From positions 1 to 6,274 of the forward strand of contig CAKSNI010000066.1 in assembly GCA_934476025.1 (NCBI GenBank): a stretch of 6,274 nt of DNA, written 5' to 3'. Position numbers and translations under genes: made by a program. Every line of letters starts with the position of its first letter. The first letter of the stretch is position 1. The notes under the pieces were generated by a model. That model saw only the letters and a program-made list of their open reading frames with translations, was not told the origin of the DNA and ran no database searches. Origin of the DNA: an uncultured Eubacteriales bacterium. Its GTDB lineage: Bacteria > Bacillota > Clostridia > Oscillospirales > Acutalibacteraceae. This document shows, piece after piece, positions 1-5,506 of the stretch.

Positions 1-55
1 TCGGACGGGAGTCTACCACCTTGCTTTCTTCGTAACCGCAAAACGGACATTTCAT
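1..55 (-). CDS. nrdR: Transcriptional repressor NrdR, N-terminal fragment (runs off the left edge)
   Basis: NrdR is a zinc-finger/ATP-cone repressor that controls ribonucleotide reductase genes in response to nucleotide levels. Only the first 18 codons are present. They read MKCPFCGYEESKVVDSRP, the conserved start of the family, including the first Cys-x-x-Cys pair of the zinc ribbon (Cys3, Cys6) and the VVDSRP segment. The ATG at 55-53 is preceded on the minus strand by AGGGTGAAAACT as ribosome binding site and by a good promoter. The ATP-cone domain would lie outside the window. Identity rests on the near-invariant N-terminus, so it is secure despite the short length. The gene is transcribed divergently from the cyclophilin operon. 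Confidence 0.93.
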   Translation of the reverse strand, partial: MKCPFCGYEESKVVDSRP

Positions 56-88
56 AGTTTTCACCCTGCCTAAACATAATTATTAAAA

Positions 89-117
89 ATTATACCATAA
101 TCGGGCGTTGAATACAA
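89..117 (-). promoter_or_regulatory. Predicted sigma-A promoter of nrdR
   Basis: Read on the minus strand, TTGTAT (-35, 117-112) is followed after exactly 17 bases by a perfect TATAAT (-10, 94-89). A TG sits one base before the -10, which makes an extended -10. Transcription would start near 82, leaving a short leader before the nrdR ATG at 55. No NrdR box was confidently recognised. Confidence 0.75.
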
Positions 118-173
118 GAAAAAAATACCATCCTCCGAACAGAATGAGAAAAAAATGCGCGAATGGCGAATTT

Positions 174-210
174 GGCAAAATATTGGTTGCAAAACGGGCA
201 AAATCTTGGT
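174..210 (+). repeat. Imperfect 14-bp direct repeat overlapping the cyclophilin promoter
   Basis: GGCAAAATATTGGT at 174-187 and GGCAAAATCTTGGT at 197-210 match at 13 of 14 positions and are offset by 23 bp, about two helical turns. The first copy ends on the first base of the predicted -35 hexamer. The second fills most of the -35/-10 spacer and ends on the first base of the -10. This placement suits an operator for a repressor binding one face of the helix. The regulator is unknown, and chance similarity in an A-rich region is possible. Confidence 0.45.
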
Positions 211-215
211 AAAAT
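187..215 (+). promoter_or_regulatory. Predicted sigma-A promoter of the cyclophilin-rmlA-glycosyltransferase operon
   Basis: TTGCAA (187-192) and TAAAAT (210-215) are separated by 17 bases. Transcription would start near 222, giving a leader of about 78 nt before the ATG at 300. It is the only good plus-strand promoter seen upstream of the four-gene set, and it lies back to back with the nrdR promoter. Confidence 0.65.
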
Positions 216-235
216 GGTACGGGATACTTCAAGAA

Positions 236-260
236 GGCCTTCCGGCATTCCGGAAAAGCC
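236..260 (+). other. Hairpin in the 5' leader of the cyclophilin gene
   Basis: TTCCGG (240-245) pairs with CCGGAA (250-255) around a CATT loop. GGC (236-238) pairs with GCC (258-260) across a small internal loop, giving nine pairs in all. It begins about 14 nt after the predicted transcription start. A T-rich stretch (271-280) follows only after a 10-nt gap, so it is a poor terminator. A role in mRNA stability or attenuation is possible but unproven. Confidence 0.45.
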
Positions 261-284
261 GGGATCCTGCTATTATTTTTGAAA

Positions 285-291
285 AAAGGAG
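285..291 (+). promoter_or_regulatory. Ribosome binding site that sets the cyclophilin start
   Basis: AAAGGAG lies 8 nt before ATG 300-302. An in-frame TTG at 279 would put this site inside the coding region and has no ribosome binding site of its own, so the ATG at 300 is preferred. Confidence 0.8.
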
Positions 292-299
292 CTTGCGAT

Positions 300-896
300 A
301 TGGCTTTTGATCAACTTGAAAAACCGCAGAGCGGTGACCGCGTTGCCGTGATTCATACGACAATGGGGGATTTCCGGGTTCGCCTTTTTCCCGACCGTAC
401 TCCGAAAACCTGTGAAAACTTTATGACCCATGCGCAGAACGGTTATTATGACGGGATTGTTTTCCACCGGGTTATCCGGGATTTTATGATTCAGGGCGGG
501 GATCCCACGGCGACCGGGTGCGGCGGAGAAAGCATTTGGAAACGCAGCTTTGAGGATGAATTCCATCCCGATCTTCATAACCTGAACGGCGCTCTGTGCA
601 TGGCCAATGCCGGCCCGAACACCAACGGGAGCCAATTCTTCATTGTGCAGGCCAAAACGGTGGATCCTTCGTTGATTGCCCAGATGGAACAGCTGCCGAA
701 TCTGTTTTCGCCGGAATGCATTCAGGCCTACCGGGAAGTGGGCGGAACTCCGTGGCTGGATTATCACCATACCGTTTTCGGCCAGGTTTACGAAGGAATG
801 GATGTGGTCGATGCCATTGCCGGCGTTCAGACCGACGGGAGCGACCGTCCCCTGCAGGATGTCGCCATCACGGGAATTGAAATTCAAACAGTATAA
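300..896 (+). CDS. Cyclophilin-type peptidyl-prolyl cis-trans isomerase, cytoplasmic
   Basis: A 198-residue enzyme that would catalyse cis-trans isomerisation of X-Pro bonds. The cyclophilin signature FHRVIRDFMIQGGD is at residues 55-68 and carries the equivalents of human CypA Arg55, Phe60, Met61 and Gln63 (here Arg57, Phe62, Met63, Gln65). ANAGPNTNGSQFFI is at 102-115. Trp152 and His157 match CypA Trp121 and His126, before VFGQVYEGMDVVDAI (159-173). About 31 extra residues (roughly 121-151) lie between the QFFI strand and the WLD segment, an insertion I recall from clostridial cyclophilins. There is no signal peptide or membrane segment, so it should be cytosolic. It is first in the probable operon, 35 nt ahead of rmlA with no convincing terminator between. 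The family call is firm; the client proteins are unknown. Confidence 0.95.
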   Translation: MAFDQLEKPQSGDRVAVIHTTMGDFRVRLFPDRTPKTCENFMTHAQNGYYDGIVFHRVIRDFMIQGGDPTATGCGGESIWKRSFEDEFHPDLHNLNGALCMANAGPNTNGSQFFIVQAKTVDPSLIAQMEQLPNLFSPECIQAYREVGGTPWLDYHHTVFGQVYEGMDVVDAIAGVQTDGSDRPLQDVAITGIEIQTV

Positions 897-931
897 AAAA
901 ATCCCGAAAAGGGAAAAGGAGTTTTTGCATT

Positions 932-1810
932 ATGAAAGGAATTATTCTGGCAGGCGGCAGCGGAACCCGGTTGTATCCGTTGACCATGGTAACCTCCAAA
1001 CAGCTGCTTCCGGTATATGATAAACCCATGATTTATTATCCGCTTTCGACCCTGATGTTGGCCGGAATCCGGGATATCCTGATTATTTCCACACCGCACG
1101 ATCTGCCGAATTTTGAACGGCTTCTCGGGGACGGATCGGATTACGGAATTTCTCTTTCGTATGCGGTTCAGCCTTCTCCTGACGGATTGGCTCAGGCTTT
1201 TATCATCGGGGGGGATTTCATCGGCAACGACAGCTGTGCCATGGTTCTCGGCGATAACATTTTTTATGGGAATGGCCTGCGTCGGCATTTGACGGAAGCA
1301 GCCGACCGGGAAAGGGGCGCTACCGTGTTCGGCTATTATGTTGAGGATCCGCAGCGCTTTGGGATTGTGGAATTCGACGCTGCCGGCAAAGCGGTTTCTA
1401 TTGAGGAAAAACCGGCTCAGCCGAAATCAAATTACGCGGTGACCGGGCTGTACTTTTATGATAACCGGGTTCGGGATTTTGTTCGGGAAGTCAAACCTTC
1501 CGCCCGGGGAGAACTGGAAATTACCGATCTGAACCGTTTGTATCTGGAGGACGGCACTTTGAATGTGGTCACCCTCGGCCGTGGATATGCCTGGCTGGAT
1601 ACCGGCACCATGGATACCCTGGCGGAAGCCGGAGAGTTTGTCCGGGTAATTGAAGGGCGTCAGGGCGTGCAGATTTCCGCGGTGGAAGAAATTGCTTATA
1701 TTAACGGCTGGATTACCGAAGAAAAACTTGCGGAATCCGCTGCCAAATACGGAAAATCTCCCTACGGTCAGCATTTAAAGGCCGTGGCGGAAGGAAAAAT
1801 CAAATACTGA
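932..1810 (+). CDS. rmlA: Glucose-1-phosphate thymidylyltransferase RmlA
   Basis: RmlA (RfbA) joins dTTP and glucose-1-phosphate into dTDP-glucose plus pyrophosphate, the first and feedback-controlled step towards dTDP-L-rhamnose and other dTDP-sugars. The protein has 292 residues, the normal family length. The nucleotide-binding loop GGSGTRLYPLT is at 8-18 and SKQLLPVYDKPM at 22-33. VLGDNIFYG (105-113) holds metal-binding Asp108. EEKP is at 159-162, KSNYAVTGLYFYD at 166-178, and AWLDTGT (221-227) holds the second metal ligand, Asp224. All catalytic motifs are intact. The ATG follows AAAAGGAG (914-921) by 10 nt. The next gene begins 22 nt after the stop. The rmlB, rmlC and rmlD genes are absent here and must be elsewhere if rhamnose is the end product. 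The pathway product is inferred. Confidence 0.96.
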   Translation: MKGIILAGGSGTRLYPLTMVTSKQLLPVYDKPMIYYPLSTLMLAGIRDILIISTPHDLPNFERLLGDGSDYGISLSYAVQPSPDGLAQAFIIGGDFIGNDSCAMVLGDNIFYGNGLRRHLTEAADRERGATVFGYYVEDPQRFGIVEFDAAGKAVSIEEKPAQPKSNYAVTGLYFYDNRVRDFVREVKPSARGELEITDLNRLYLEDGTLNVVTLGRGYAWLDTGTMDTLAEAGEFVRVIEGRQGVQISAVEEIAYINGWITEEKLAESAAKYGKSPYGQHLKAVAEGKIKY

Positions 1811-1832
1811 TCTGAAAAAAGGACGGGTTTTA

Positions 1833-2843
1833 TTGTACGCTATCAGTGTGATTCTTCCGGTTTATAATTCCGAAGAGTATCTCGGCGAGTGCCTGAATTC
1901 GGTCTTTTCGCAAACCGGAGTTCCCTTTGAAGTTCTTCTGGTCGATGACGGATCGACCGACGGCAGCGCAAAAATCTGTGATCGGGCGGCTGCGGAATAT
2001 CCGAACTGTCGGGTCTTTCATCAAACCAATTCCGGGGTGGCAGCGTCCCGGAATTTCGGCATGGAGCAGGCAAAGGGGGCGTATGTCTGTTTTGTGGATT
2101 CCGATGATACGCTTTTGCCGGGGGCGCTTTCTTTTTTATACGAAAAGGCCGAAGCCACCGGTGCCGATGTGGTGATGGGAGGGTTTACCCTGGTAACGCC
2201 CGACGGCGCCGAACGGGAGGTTGTTGAACCGGATTGTGTGATGACACCCGAAAATTTGCCCCAATACTTTCCGGTTTTGAAAGACCGGAATTTGCTGGAT
2301 ACCCCGGTGGACAAACTCTATCGGGTATCGTTTCTTCGGCGGTGGAACCTAACCATGCCGGTGGGAGAAACCTACGAAGATACGGCGTTTAACCTGTCGG
2401 TTCTGGAGAACTTTTCAAAAATTGCTTCTTACGGCCGGAGCTTTTATTATTACCGTCAGCACAAGGGAAGCCTGACCAAGCGGTATGACGCGAAGAAACT
2501 GCCGATTCTCAAAAAGCGGTGGGAACAGATGTGCCGGGTGGTCACTGACAATCGAGATTACGCGGATTTCTTTTATTTGAAATCGGTGCTTTCCTGTCTG
2601 ATGGATCTTTACCTTCCGGACAGCGGCGTTTCGCCGAAAATCCGGCGGCAAACTCTTCGCCGGGAGGTGAAAGACCCGGCGTTTTCCCGGTGTGCGGCCA
2701 ACGCGGCCGCCCCCGGACGAAAAAATGCGGCGGTGATTTGCCTTTGCCGTACCAAAAGTCCGTTTTGCATCGGGCTTTTTTGTTGTGGGTTCTGCATTTT
2801 AAAATACCGCCTTCCGGGGCTGTTCTTAAAGGTGAAAACATGA
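1833..2843 (+). CDS. Family 2 glycosyltransferase with a cysteine-rich C-terminal tail
   Basis: A 336-residue GT-A fold transferase, probably adding a sugar from a nucleotide donor to a surface glycan at the inner face of the membrane. The N-terminal half is typical GT2: SVILPVYNSEEYL (5-17), VDDGSTDGS (37-45), SGVAASRNFG (67-76) and the DxD-type motif VDSDD (88-92). ETYEDT (179-184) is the usual site of the catalytic base, and YYYRQHKGSLT (205-215) follows. The start is TTG at 1833, since no earlier in-frame ATG fits and AAAGGA (1818-1823) lies 9 nt before it. The last 50 residues contain a hydrophobic stretch with seven cysteines (287, 303, 305, 312, 317, 318, 321), possibly a membrane-associating helix. 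Donor and acceptor cannot be read from the sequence. The stop overlaps the next start as ATGA. Confidence 0.9.
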   Translation: MYAISVILPVYNSEEYLGECLNSVFSQTGVPFEVLLVDDGSTDGSAKICDRAAAEYPNCRVFHQTNSGVAASRNFGMEQAKGAYVCFVDSDDTLLPGALSFLYEKAEATGADVVMGGFTLVTPDGAEREVVEPDCVMTPENLPQYFPVLKDRNLLDTPVDKLYRVSFLRRWNLTMPVGETYEDTAFNLSVLENFSKIASYGRSFYYYRQHKGSLTKRYDAKKLPILKKRWEQMCRVVTDNRDYADFFYLKSVLSCLMDLYLPDSGVSPKIRRQTLRREVKDPAFSRCAANAAAPGRKNAAVICLCRTKSPFCIGLFCCGFCILKYRLPGLFLKVKT

Positions 2844-3838
2844 AAATTTCGGTTTGTATGGCGACCTATAACGGGGAACGGTTTGTTGAAAAACAGCTGC
2901 AAACCATTCGGGAACAAACCCGCCCGGTGGACGAAGTGATAATCTGTGATGACGGGTCAACGGATTCCACCCGGGCTATCTGTGAATCGTTTATTCGAAA
3001 ATACGCTTTGCACAACTGGAAGTTTTACGAAAACGAAACCAATCTCGGGTTTTGTCTGAATTTTTTCGGGGCGATTGAAAAGGCTTCCGGGAATTTGATT
3101 TTTTTGGCCGATCAGGACGATGAGTGGTTTCCGCAGAAGGTTGCGCGGATGGAGGAGGTTTTTCGGGAACATCCGGAAGTTACCGTGCTTTCTTCCCGAT
3201 ATGATGTGATCGATGAACAGTCCGGGGTGCTGGAACATTCCGGCGTAACCTACCTCGGGAATCGTTTTGACGGAAGTCTGGAATTTCTTTCGGCCGATTC
3301 CTTTATTACCTGTTCGTATATCCGCGGTTTCGCGACCGCTTTTCGTGCTTCGCTGAAAACCGTTTTAAAGCCTATGGAACTGAAATCCATGCTGGCTCAT
3401 GACTGGCTGATCAATATATTGGGAGCCATCTGCGGAAAGACGGCGGTTCTCAACGAAAAATTGGTGGGCTATCGCTATCATCGGGACAATGTTTCCCTTG
3501 CCGATATGACCCGAACATCACTGATCGGGGATCCGGGCAAACGCATTGCCGGCTTAAAAGAGTCGATCGCCGCGCATTCTTTTTTGGCACAGGCGGATTT
3601 TGTGCAGGACGAAAAACTGCGGCAAAAGCTAAAAAAAGCCGCTCGGTTTGAAATCGAACGGCTGCGGTTCCTGGAACGGAAAAACCTGCTGATTTGGCTG
3701 AAACTGGCGTTTTCTCTTTCGTCTTATCGCCGGTATTACCGGTCATTTTCCGGAGGAATCCGGGTGTGGCTCGGGGACTTTTGCTATGCGTATCGGGTGA
3801 ATTTCAAAACCCGGAGCCGCCTGAACCCCAAGGCCTGA
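2840..3838 (+). CDS. Family 2 glycosyltransferase (rhamnosyltransferase-like)
   Basis: A 332-residue GT-A transferase of the GT2 subgroup that opens with SVCMATYNGERFV (4-16). ICDDGSTDST (35-44) binds the nucleotide, LADQDDEW (89-96) is the metal-binding DxD-type motif, and HDW (187-189) lies where this subgroup has its acceptor/base region. YRYHRDNVS (211-219) resembles the Y-R-x-H-x-x-N-V motif of bacterial rhamnosyltransferase-like proteins. The C-terminal 100 residues are basic and rich in Arg/Lys, which would suit membrane-surface binding. The ATG at 2840 overlaps the previous stop by 4 nt, and AAAGGTG (2828-2834) precedes it, so translation is probably coupled. The frame stays open upstream to 2690, but homology begins exactly at this ATG. 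Linkage to rmlA makes a dTDP-sugar donor plausible; that is inference. Confidence 0.92.
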   Translation: MKISVCMATYNGERFVEKQLQTIREQTRPVDEVIICDDGSTDSTRAICESFIRKYALHNWKFYENETNLGFCLNFFGAIEKASGNLIFLADQDDEWFPQKVARMEEVFREHPEVTVLSSRYDVIDEQSGVLEHSGVTYLGNRFDGSLEFLSADSFITCSYIRGFATAFRASLKTVLKPMELKSMLAHDWLINILGAICGKTAVLNEKLVGYRYHRDNVSLADMTRTSLIGDPGKRIAGLKESIAAHSFLAQADFVQDEKLRQKLKKAARFEIERLRFLERKNLLIWLKLAFSLSSYRRYYRSFSGGIRVWLGDFCYAYRVNFKTRSRLNPKA

Positions 3839-3855
3839 TTTTGGCTCAGGCTTTG
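3829..3855. other. Stem-loop spanning the two convergent stop codons
   Basis: CAAGGCCTGA (3829-3838) pairs with TCAGGCTTTG (3846-3855) around a 7-nt loop: ten pairs with one G-U as plus-strand RNA. On the minus strand the same position becomes a C-A mismatch. It covers the stop codons of both converging genes. Neither strand has a T run right after it, so it is not a standard intrinsic terminator. It may act as a bidirectional transcript end or 3' stabiliser. Confidence 0.4.
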
Positions 3856-4607
3856 CAAAACTTCATGACCAGGCTGTGCGGCAGCAGTTTGGCGAGTAGG
3901 TGGTAAAACCGATAAAACAGTTTACAGGTGTAAACAGCCTTGTTCTTTTGGGCGGCTTTCAAAGCCCGGCGCGCAACGGTTTTCGGTTTGACGCGGGGGA
4001 GAGTATCAAAAGTCTTGGAATCTCCTTTGCCGATGCCGGCGACCGGCAAAAATTCGGTATCCATCGGGCCGGGGCATACCGCCAGAACATGAATATCCCG
4101 GCTTTTCAGTTCCTGACGCAGCCCTTTTGAAAAACTGTAAACATAGGCTTTGGTGGAACTGTAGACCGTCAAACGGGTATTGGGAGCAAAGGCGGCGATC
4201 GAAGCAATATTGATAAGGGAGCCGCCCTTTTCCATAAAGGGAAGAACCGCTGCCGTCACGGCAGTCAGGGCAACACAGTTCAGTTCAATCTGTCCGATGG
4301 AATCCTCTGCCGGTACATCGGCAAAATTACCGAGCTTTCCGAAACCGGCGTTGTTGATTAAAAAGGTGACTTCCGGTTGGGTATCGCCGAGCAATTGGCG
4401 AAGTTCGGCCATGGAACTCTTTTCGGTTAAATCCATCGAAAGGCAAAGACAGCGTTCTTCTCCGATTTCCCGGGCCAACTCAGTCAGCCGATCGGCCCGA
4501 CGGGCAATCAGCCAAAAAGATTCCAGTTCCGGGTGTTCCTTTTTCAGAGCATAGGCAAATTCTTTTCCGAGGCCGGAAGAAGCTCCGGTGATGATGGCGG
4601 TTTTCAA
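3846..4607 (-). CDS. Short-chain dehydrogenase/reductase (SDR), substrate unknown
   Basis: A 253-residue classical SDR, a Rossmann-fold NAD(P)(H)-dependent oxidoreductase. TGASSGLG (7-14) is the cofactor-binding glycine motif. IARRADRL (34-41) carries the basic residues that usually favour NADP(H). NNAG is at 85-88. The catalytic tetrad Asn110, Ser136, Tyr149 and Lys153 (YSSTK, 149-153) is complete, and CPGPMDTEF follows. The C-terminus is basic and hydrophobic (about 230-253), as in the DltE/YqjQ-like branch, and may touch the membrane. The start is TTG (4607-4605), preceded on the minus strand by AAAAGGGAG (4626-4618) at 10 nt. It converges on the glycosyltransferase operon with 7 nt between stops, so it is a separate transcript. 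It lacks the features of RmlB or RmlD. The substrate cannot be assigned. Confidence 0.92.
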   Translation of the reverse strand: MKTAIITGASSGLGKEFAYALKKEHPELESFWLIARRADRLTELAREIGEERCLCLSMDLTEKSSMAELRQLLGDTQPEVTFLINNAGFGKLGNFADVPAEDSIGQIELNCVALTAVTAAVLPFMEKGGSLINIASIAAFAPNTRLTVYSSTKAYVYSFSKGLRQELKSRDIHVLAVCPGPMDTEFLPVAGIGKGDSKTFDTLPRVKPKTVARRALKAAQKNKAVYTCKLFYRFYHLLAKLLPHSLVMKFCKA

Positions 4608-4740
4608 TTTCGCTCAACTCCCTTTTGTTTTTTTGAGTTCTACCCTGATATCCGGTTTGAAAAAATTATCCCGGGCTCTTCCTTTTTATGAAAAAGAGAG
4701 GAGGGGAGAATTCTGTCGAATAAGTATGGCTTTGTTCCTT

Positions 4741-4769
4741 AATATAACATTTTTGATGCACATTTTCAA
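4741..4769 (-). promoter_or_regulatory. Predicted sigma-A promoter of the SDR gene
   Basis: On the minus strand, TTGAAA (4769-4764) is followed after 17 bases by TATATT (4746-4741), with TG one base before the -10. Transcription would start near 4735, leaving about 128 nt of leader before the TTG start. No known riboswitch was recognised in that leader. Confidence 0.55.
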
Positions 4770-4851
4770 GGGGCAATCTCAATGCTTCTTGCCGACAAGG
4801 GTTTACGAAATGATGCGGCCGGAATCTTTTTTGTGATTCAAAAAAGGGGCG

Positions 4852-4893
4852 GCGGTTTACGCGAAAAAACCGCACAGAATGCCGGCTTTTTTT
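4852..4893 (+). other. Hairpin followed by a T run, possible terminator or remnant
   Basis: GCGGTTT (4852-4858) pairs with AAACCGC (4867-4873) around an 8-nt loop. A run of seven T (4887-4893) follows, but 13 nt later and directly after the GCCGGC palindrome. No plus-strand gene lies upstream for a terminator to serve, except read-through past the convergent SDR. It may simply shield the rplS promoter from upstream transcription. Confidence 0.3.
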
Positions 4894-4919
4894 GAGAAAG
4901 AAATTTTCGAAAAAAATCC

Positions 4920-4948
4920 TTGCATTTTTGGTTTGACTGTAGTATAAT
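4920..4948 (+). promoter_or_regulatory. Promoter of rplS
   Basis: TTGCAT (4920-4925), a 17-base spacer and a perfect TATAAT (4943-4948). Transcription would begin near 4955, giving a leader of about 127 nt before rplS. This is the strongest plus-strand promoter in the window, as suits a ribosomal protein gene. TTGACT at 4933-4938 is too close to the -10 to be the -35. Confidence 0.85.
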
Positions 4949-4954
4949 ACTTAG

Positions 4955-5068
4955 GCATTTGATTTCACCCGTTTCCTTACGGGTGGGTTTGGTGCCGAAT
5001 TGCTTCGACATTCAAAGCGAGCGGTCCTCTGTCCTCAAATAAGAGGTTATGAACGCCGGTACAATTTA
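4955..5068 (+). promoter_or_regulatory. Structured 5' leader of rplS, probable L19 leader
   Basis: Four helices can be drawn. A 5' hairpin pairs CACCCGT (4966-4972) with ACGGGTG (4979-4985). A closing stem pairs GTGCCG (4992-4997) with CGGTAC (5057-5062), one G-U included. Inside it, TTGCTT (5000-5005) pairs with AAGCGA (5015-5020), and CCTCT (5026-5030) with AGAGG (5042-5046), forming a three-way junction. The ribosome binding site lies just downstream. Bacillota are known to carry an autoregulatory L19 leader RNA upstream of rplS. The match to that family is by position and general shape, not by a covariance search. Confidence 0.6.
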
Positions 5069-5081
5069 AGGAGGAAAAATA

Positions 5082-5423
5082 ATGAACGCAATGGAACAAC
5101 TGACCAAGGGTATGCTGAAAGAAGAAGCTCCCGTTGTAGAAATTGGTAGCACGGTGCGGGTTCATGTTCGCATCAAAGAAGGCGACCGTGAACGGATTCA
5201 GGTATTCGAAGGTACCGTAATTGCCAAAAACAACGGCGGCATTGCCGAAACCTTCACGGTAAGACGGGTGTCTTACGGCGTTGGCGTAGAACGCGTTTTC
5301 CCGATCCATTCTCCGAATGTTGCCAAGGTTGAAACCATCCGCAACGGTCGGGTTCGTCGTGCAAAACTGTATTATCTGCGTGACAGAGTCGGTAAAGCGG
5401 CCAAGGTAAGAGAATCCATCTGA
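5082..5423 (+). CDS. rplS: 50S ribosomal protein L19
   Basis: L19 sits at the 30S-50S interface and helps form an intersubunit bridge. The 113-residue product has the usual length and carries family hallmarks: VRVHVRIKEGDRERIQ (24-39), FEGTVIAK (42-49), FTVRRVSYGVGVERVFP (58-74), and the C-terminal segment ending RRAKLYYLRDRVGKAAK. The ATG follows a near-perfect AAGGAGG (5068-5074) at 7 nt. It has its own promoter and structured leader rather than sitting behind trmD and rimM, and L19 itself probably regulates it. CGT and CGC arginine codons are more frequent here than in the neighbouring glycan genes, as expected for a highly expressed gene. Confidence 0.98.
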   Translation: MNAMEQLTKGMLKEEAPVVEIGSTVRVHVRIKEGDRERIQVFEGTVIAKNNGGIAETFTVRRVSYGVGVERVFPIHSPNVAKVETIRNGRVRRAKLYYLRDRVGKAAKVRESI

Positions 5424-5433
5424 GCAAAGTGAA

Positions 5434-5467
5434 AAGGAGGGGACAGGTTTTCTGTTCCCTCTTTATT
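5434..5467 (+). terminator. Intrinsic terminator or attenuator after rplS
   Basis: GAGGGGACAG (5437-5446) pairs with CTGTTCCCTC (5452-5461) around the loop GTTTT: ten pairs with one G-U. A-T pairs extend the base of the stem, and TTTATT follows. It begins 13 nt after the rplS stop. No clear promoter separates it from lepB, so partial read-through probably feeds lepB and rbgA at a lower level than rplS. Confidence 0.75.
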
Positions 5468-5492
5468 CTATCACCCTAAAAAGGTATTGAAC

Positions 5493-5497
5493 GGAGG
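5493..5497 (+). promoter_or_regulatory. Ribosome binding site supporting the TTG start of lepB
   Basis: GGAGG lies 9 nt before TTG 5507-5509. The first in-frame ATG (codon 20) falls inside the membrane segment, so the TTG start is needed to keep the cytoplasmic N-terminus. Confidence 0.75.
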
Positions 5498-5506
5498 CGT
5501 ACGGCA

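Larger units (their letters stand above)
4608..4919. other. Intergenic region between SDR and the rplS promoter, no gene seen
   Basis: The short open frames on both strands here lack ribosome binding sites at their starts and any recognisable motif. Composition is A/T-rich with homopolymer runs. The stretch holds the SDR ribosome binding site (4618-4626), a probable SDR promoter (4741-4769) with a leader of about 128 nt, and a small hairpin with a distant T run (4852-4893). Confidence 0.6.

Noticed and set aside
174..187. NrdR box upstream of nrdR
   Set aside because: CAAAATATTGGT loosely resembles an NrdR box, but the symmetry is poor, the 23-bp period does not fit the paired-box spacing I know, and the site overlaps the cyclophilin promoter rather than a nucleotide reductase gene.
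279..299. Upstream TTG start for the cyclophilin
   Set aside because: It would place the AAAGGAG ribosome binding site inside the gene and has none of its own. ATG 300 has ideal spacing.
273..887. Minus-strand open frame of 204 codons opposite the cyclophilin gene
   Set aside because: Mirror frame of a clear cyclophilin. It has no family motif of its own and its start lies within the opposite gene.
897..931. Terminator between the cyclophilin and rmlA
   Set aside because: TCCC-GAAAA-GGGA gives only four pairs and is followed by the rmlA ribosome binding site, not a T run.
2690..2839. 50-residue N-terminal extension of the second glycosyltransferase
   Set aside because: It overlaps the first transferase out of frame and has no GT2 similarity. 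ATG 2840 starts exactly at the GT2 core and forms an ATGA overlap.
2691..2843. Frameshift or truncation of the first glycosyltransferase near its C-terminus
   Set aside because: The odd cysteine-rich tail raised suspicion, but it keeps a basic-hydrophobic character, ends in KYRLPGLFLKVK as related enzymes do, and its stop overlaps the next start neatly.
4588..4875. Short open frames in the SDR-rplS gap on both strands
   Set aside because: No ribosome binding site at the starts, no motif, homopolymer-driven composition, and they overlap the SDR start and promoter elements.
4933..4938. TTGACT as -35 of the rplS promoter
   Set aside because: Only 4 bases separate it from TATAAT. TTGCAT at 4920 has the correct 17-base spacing.
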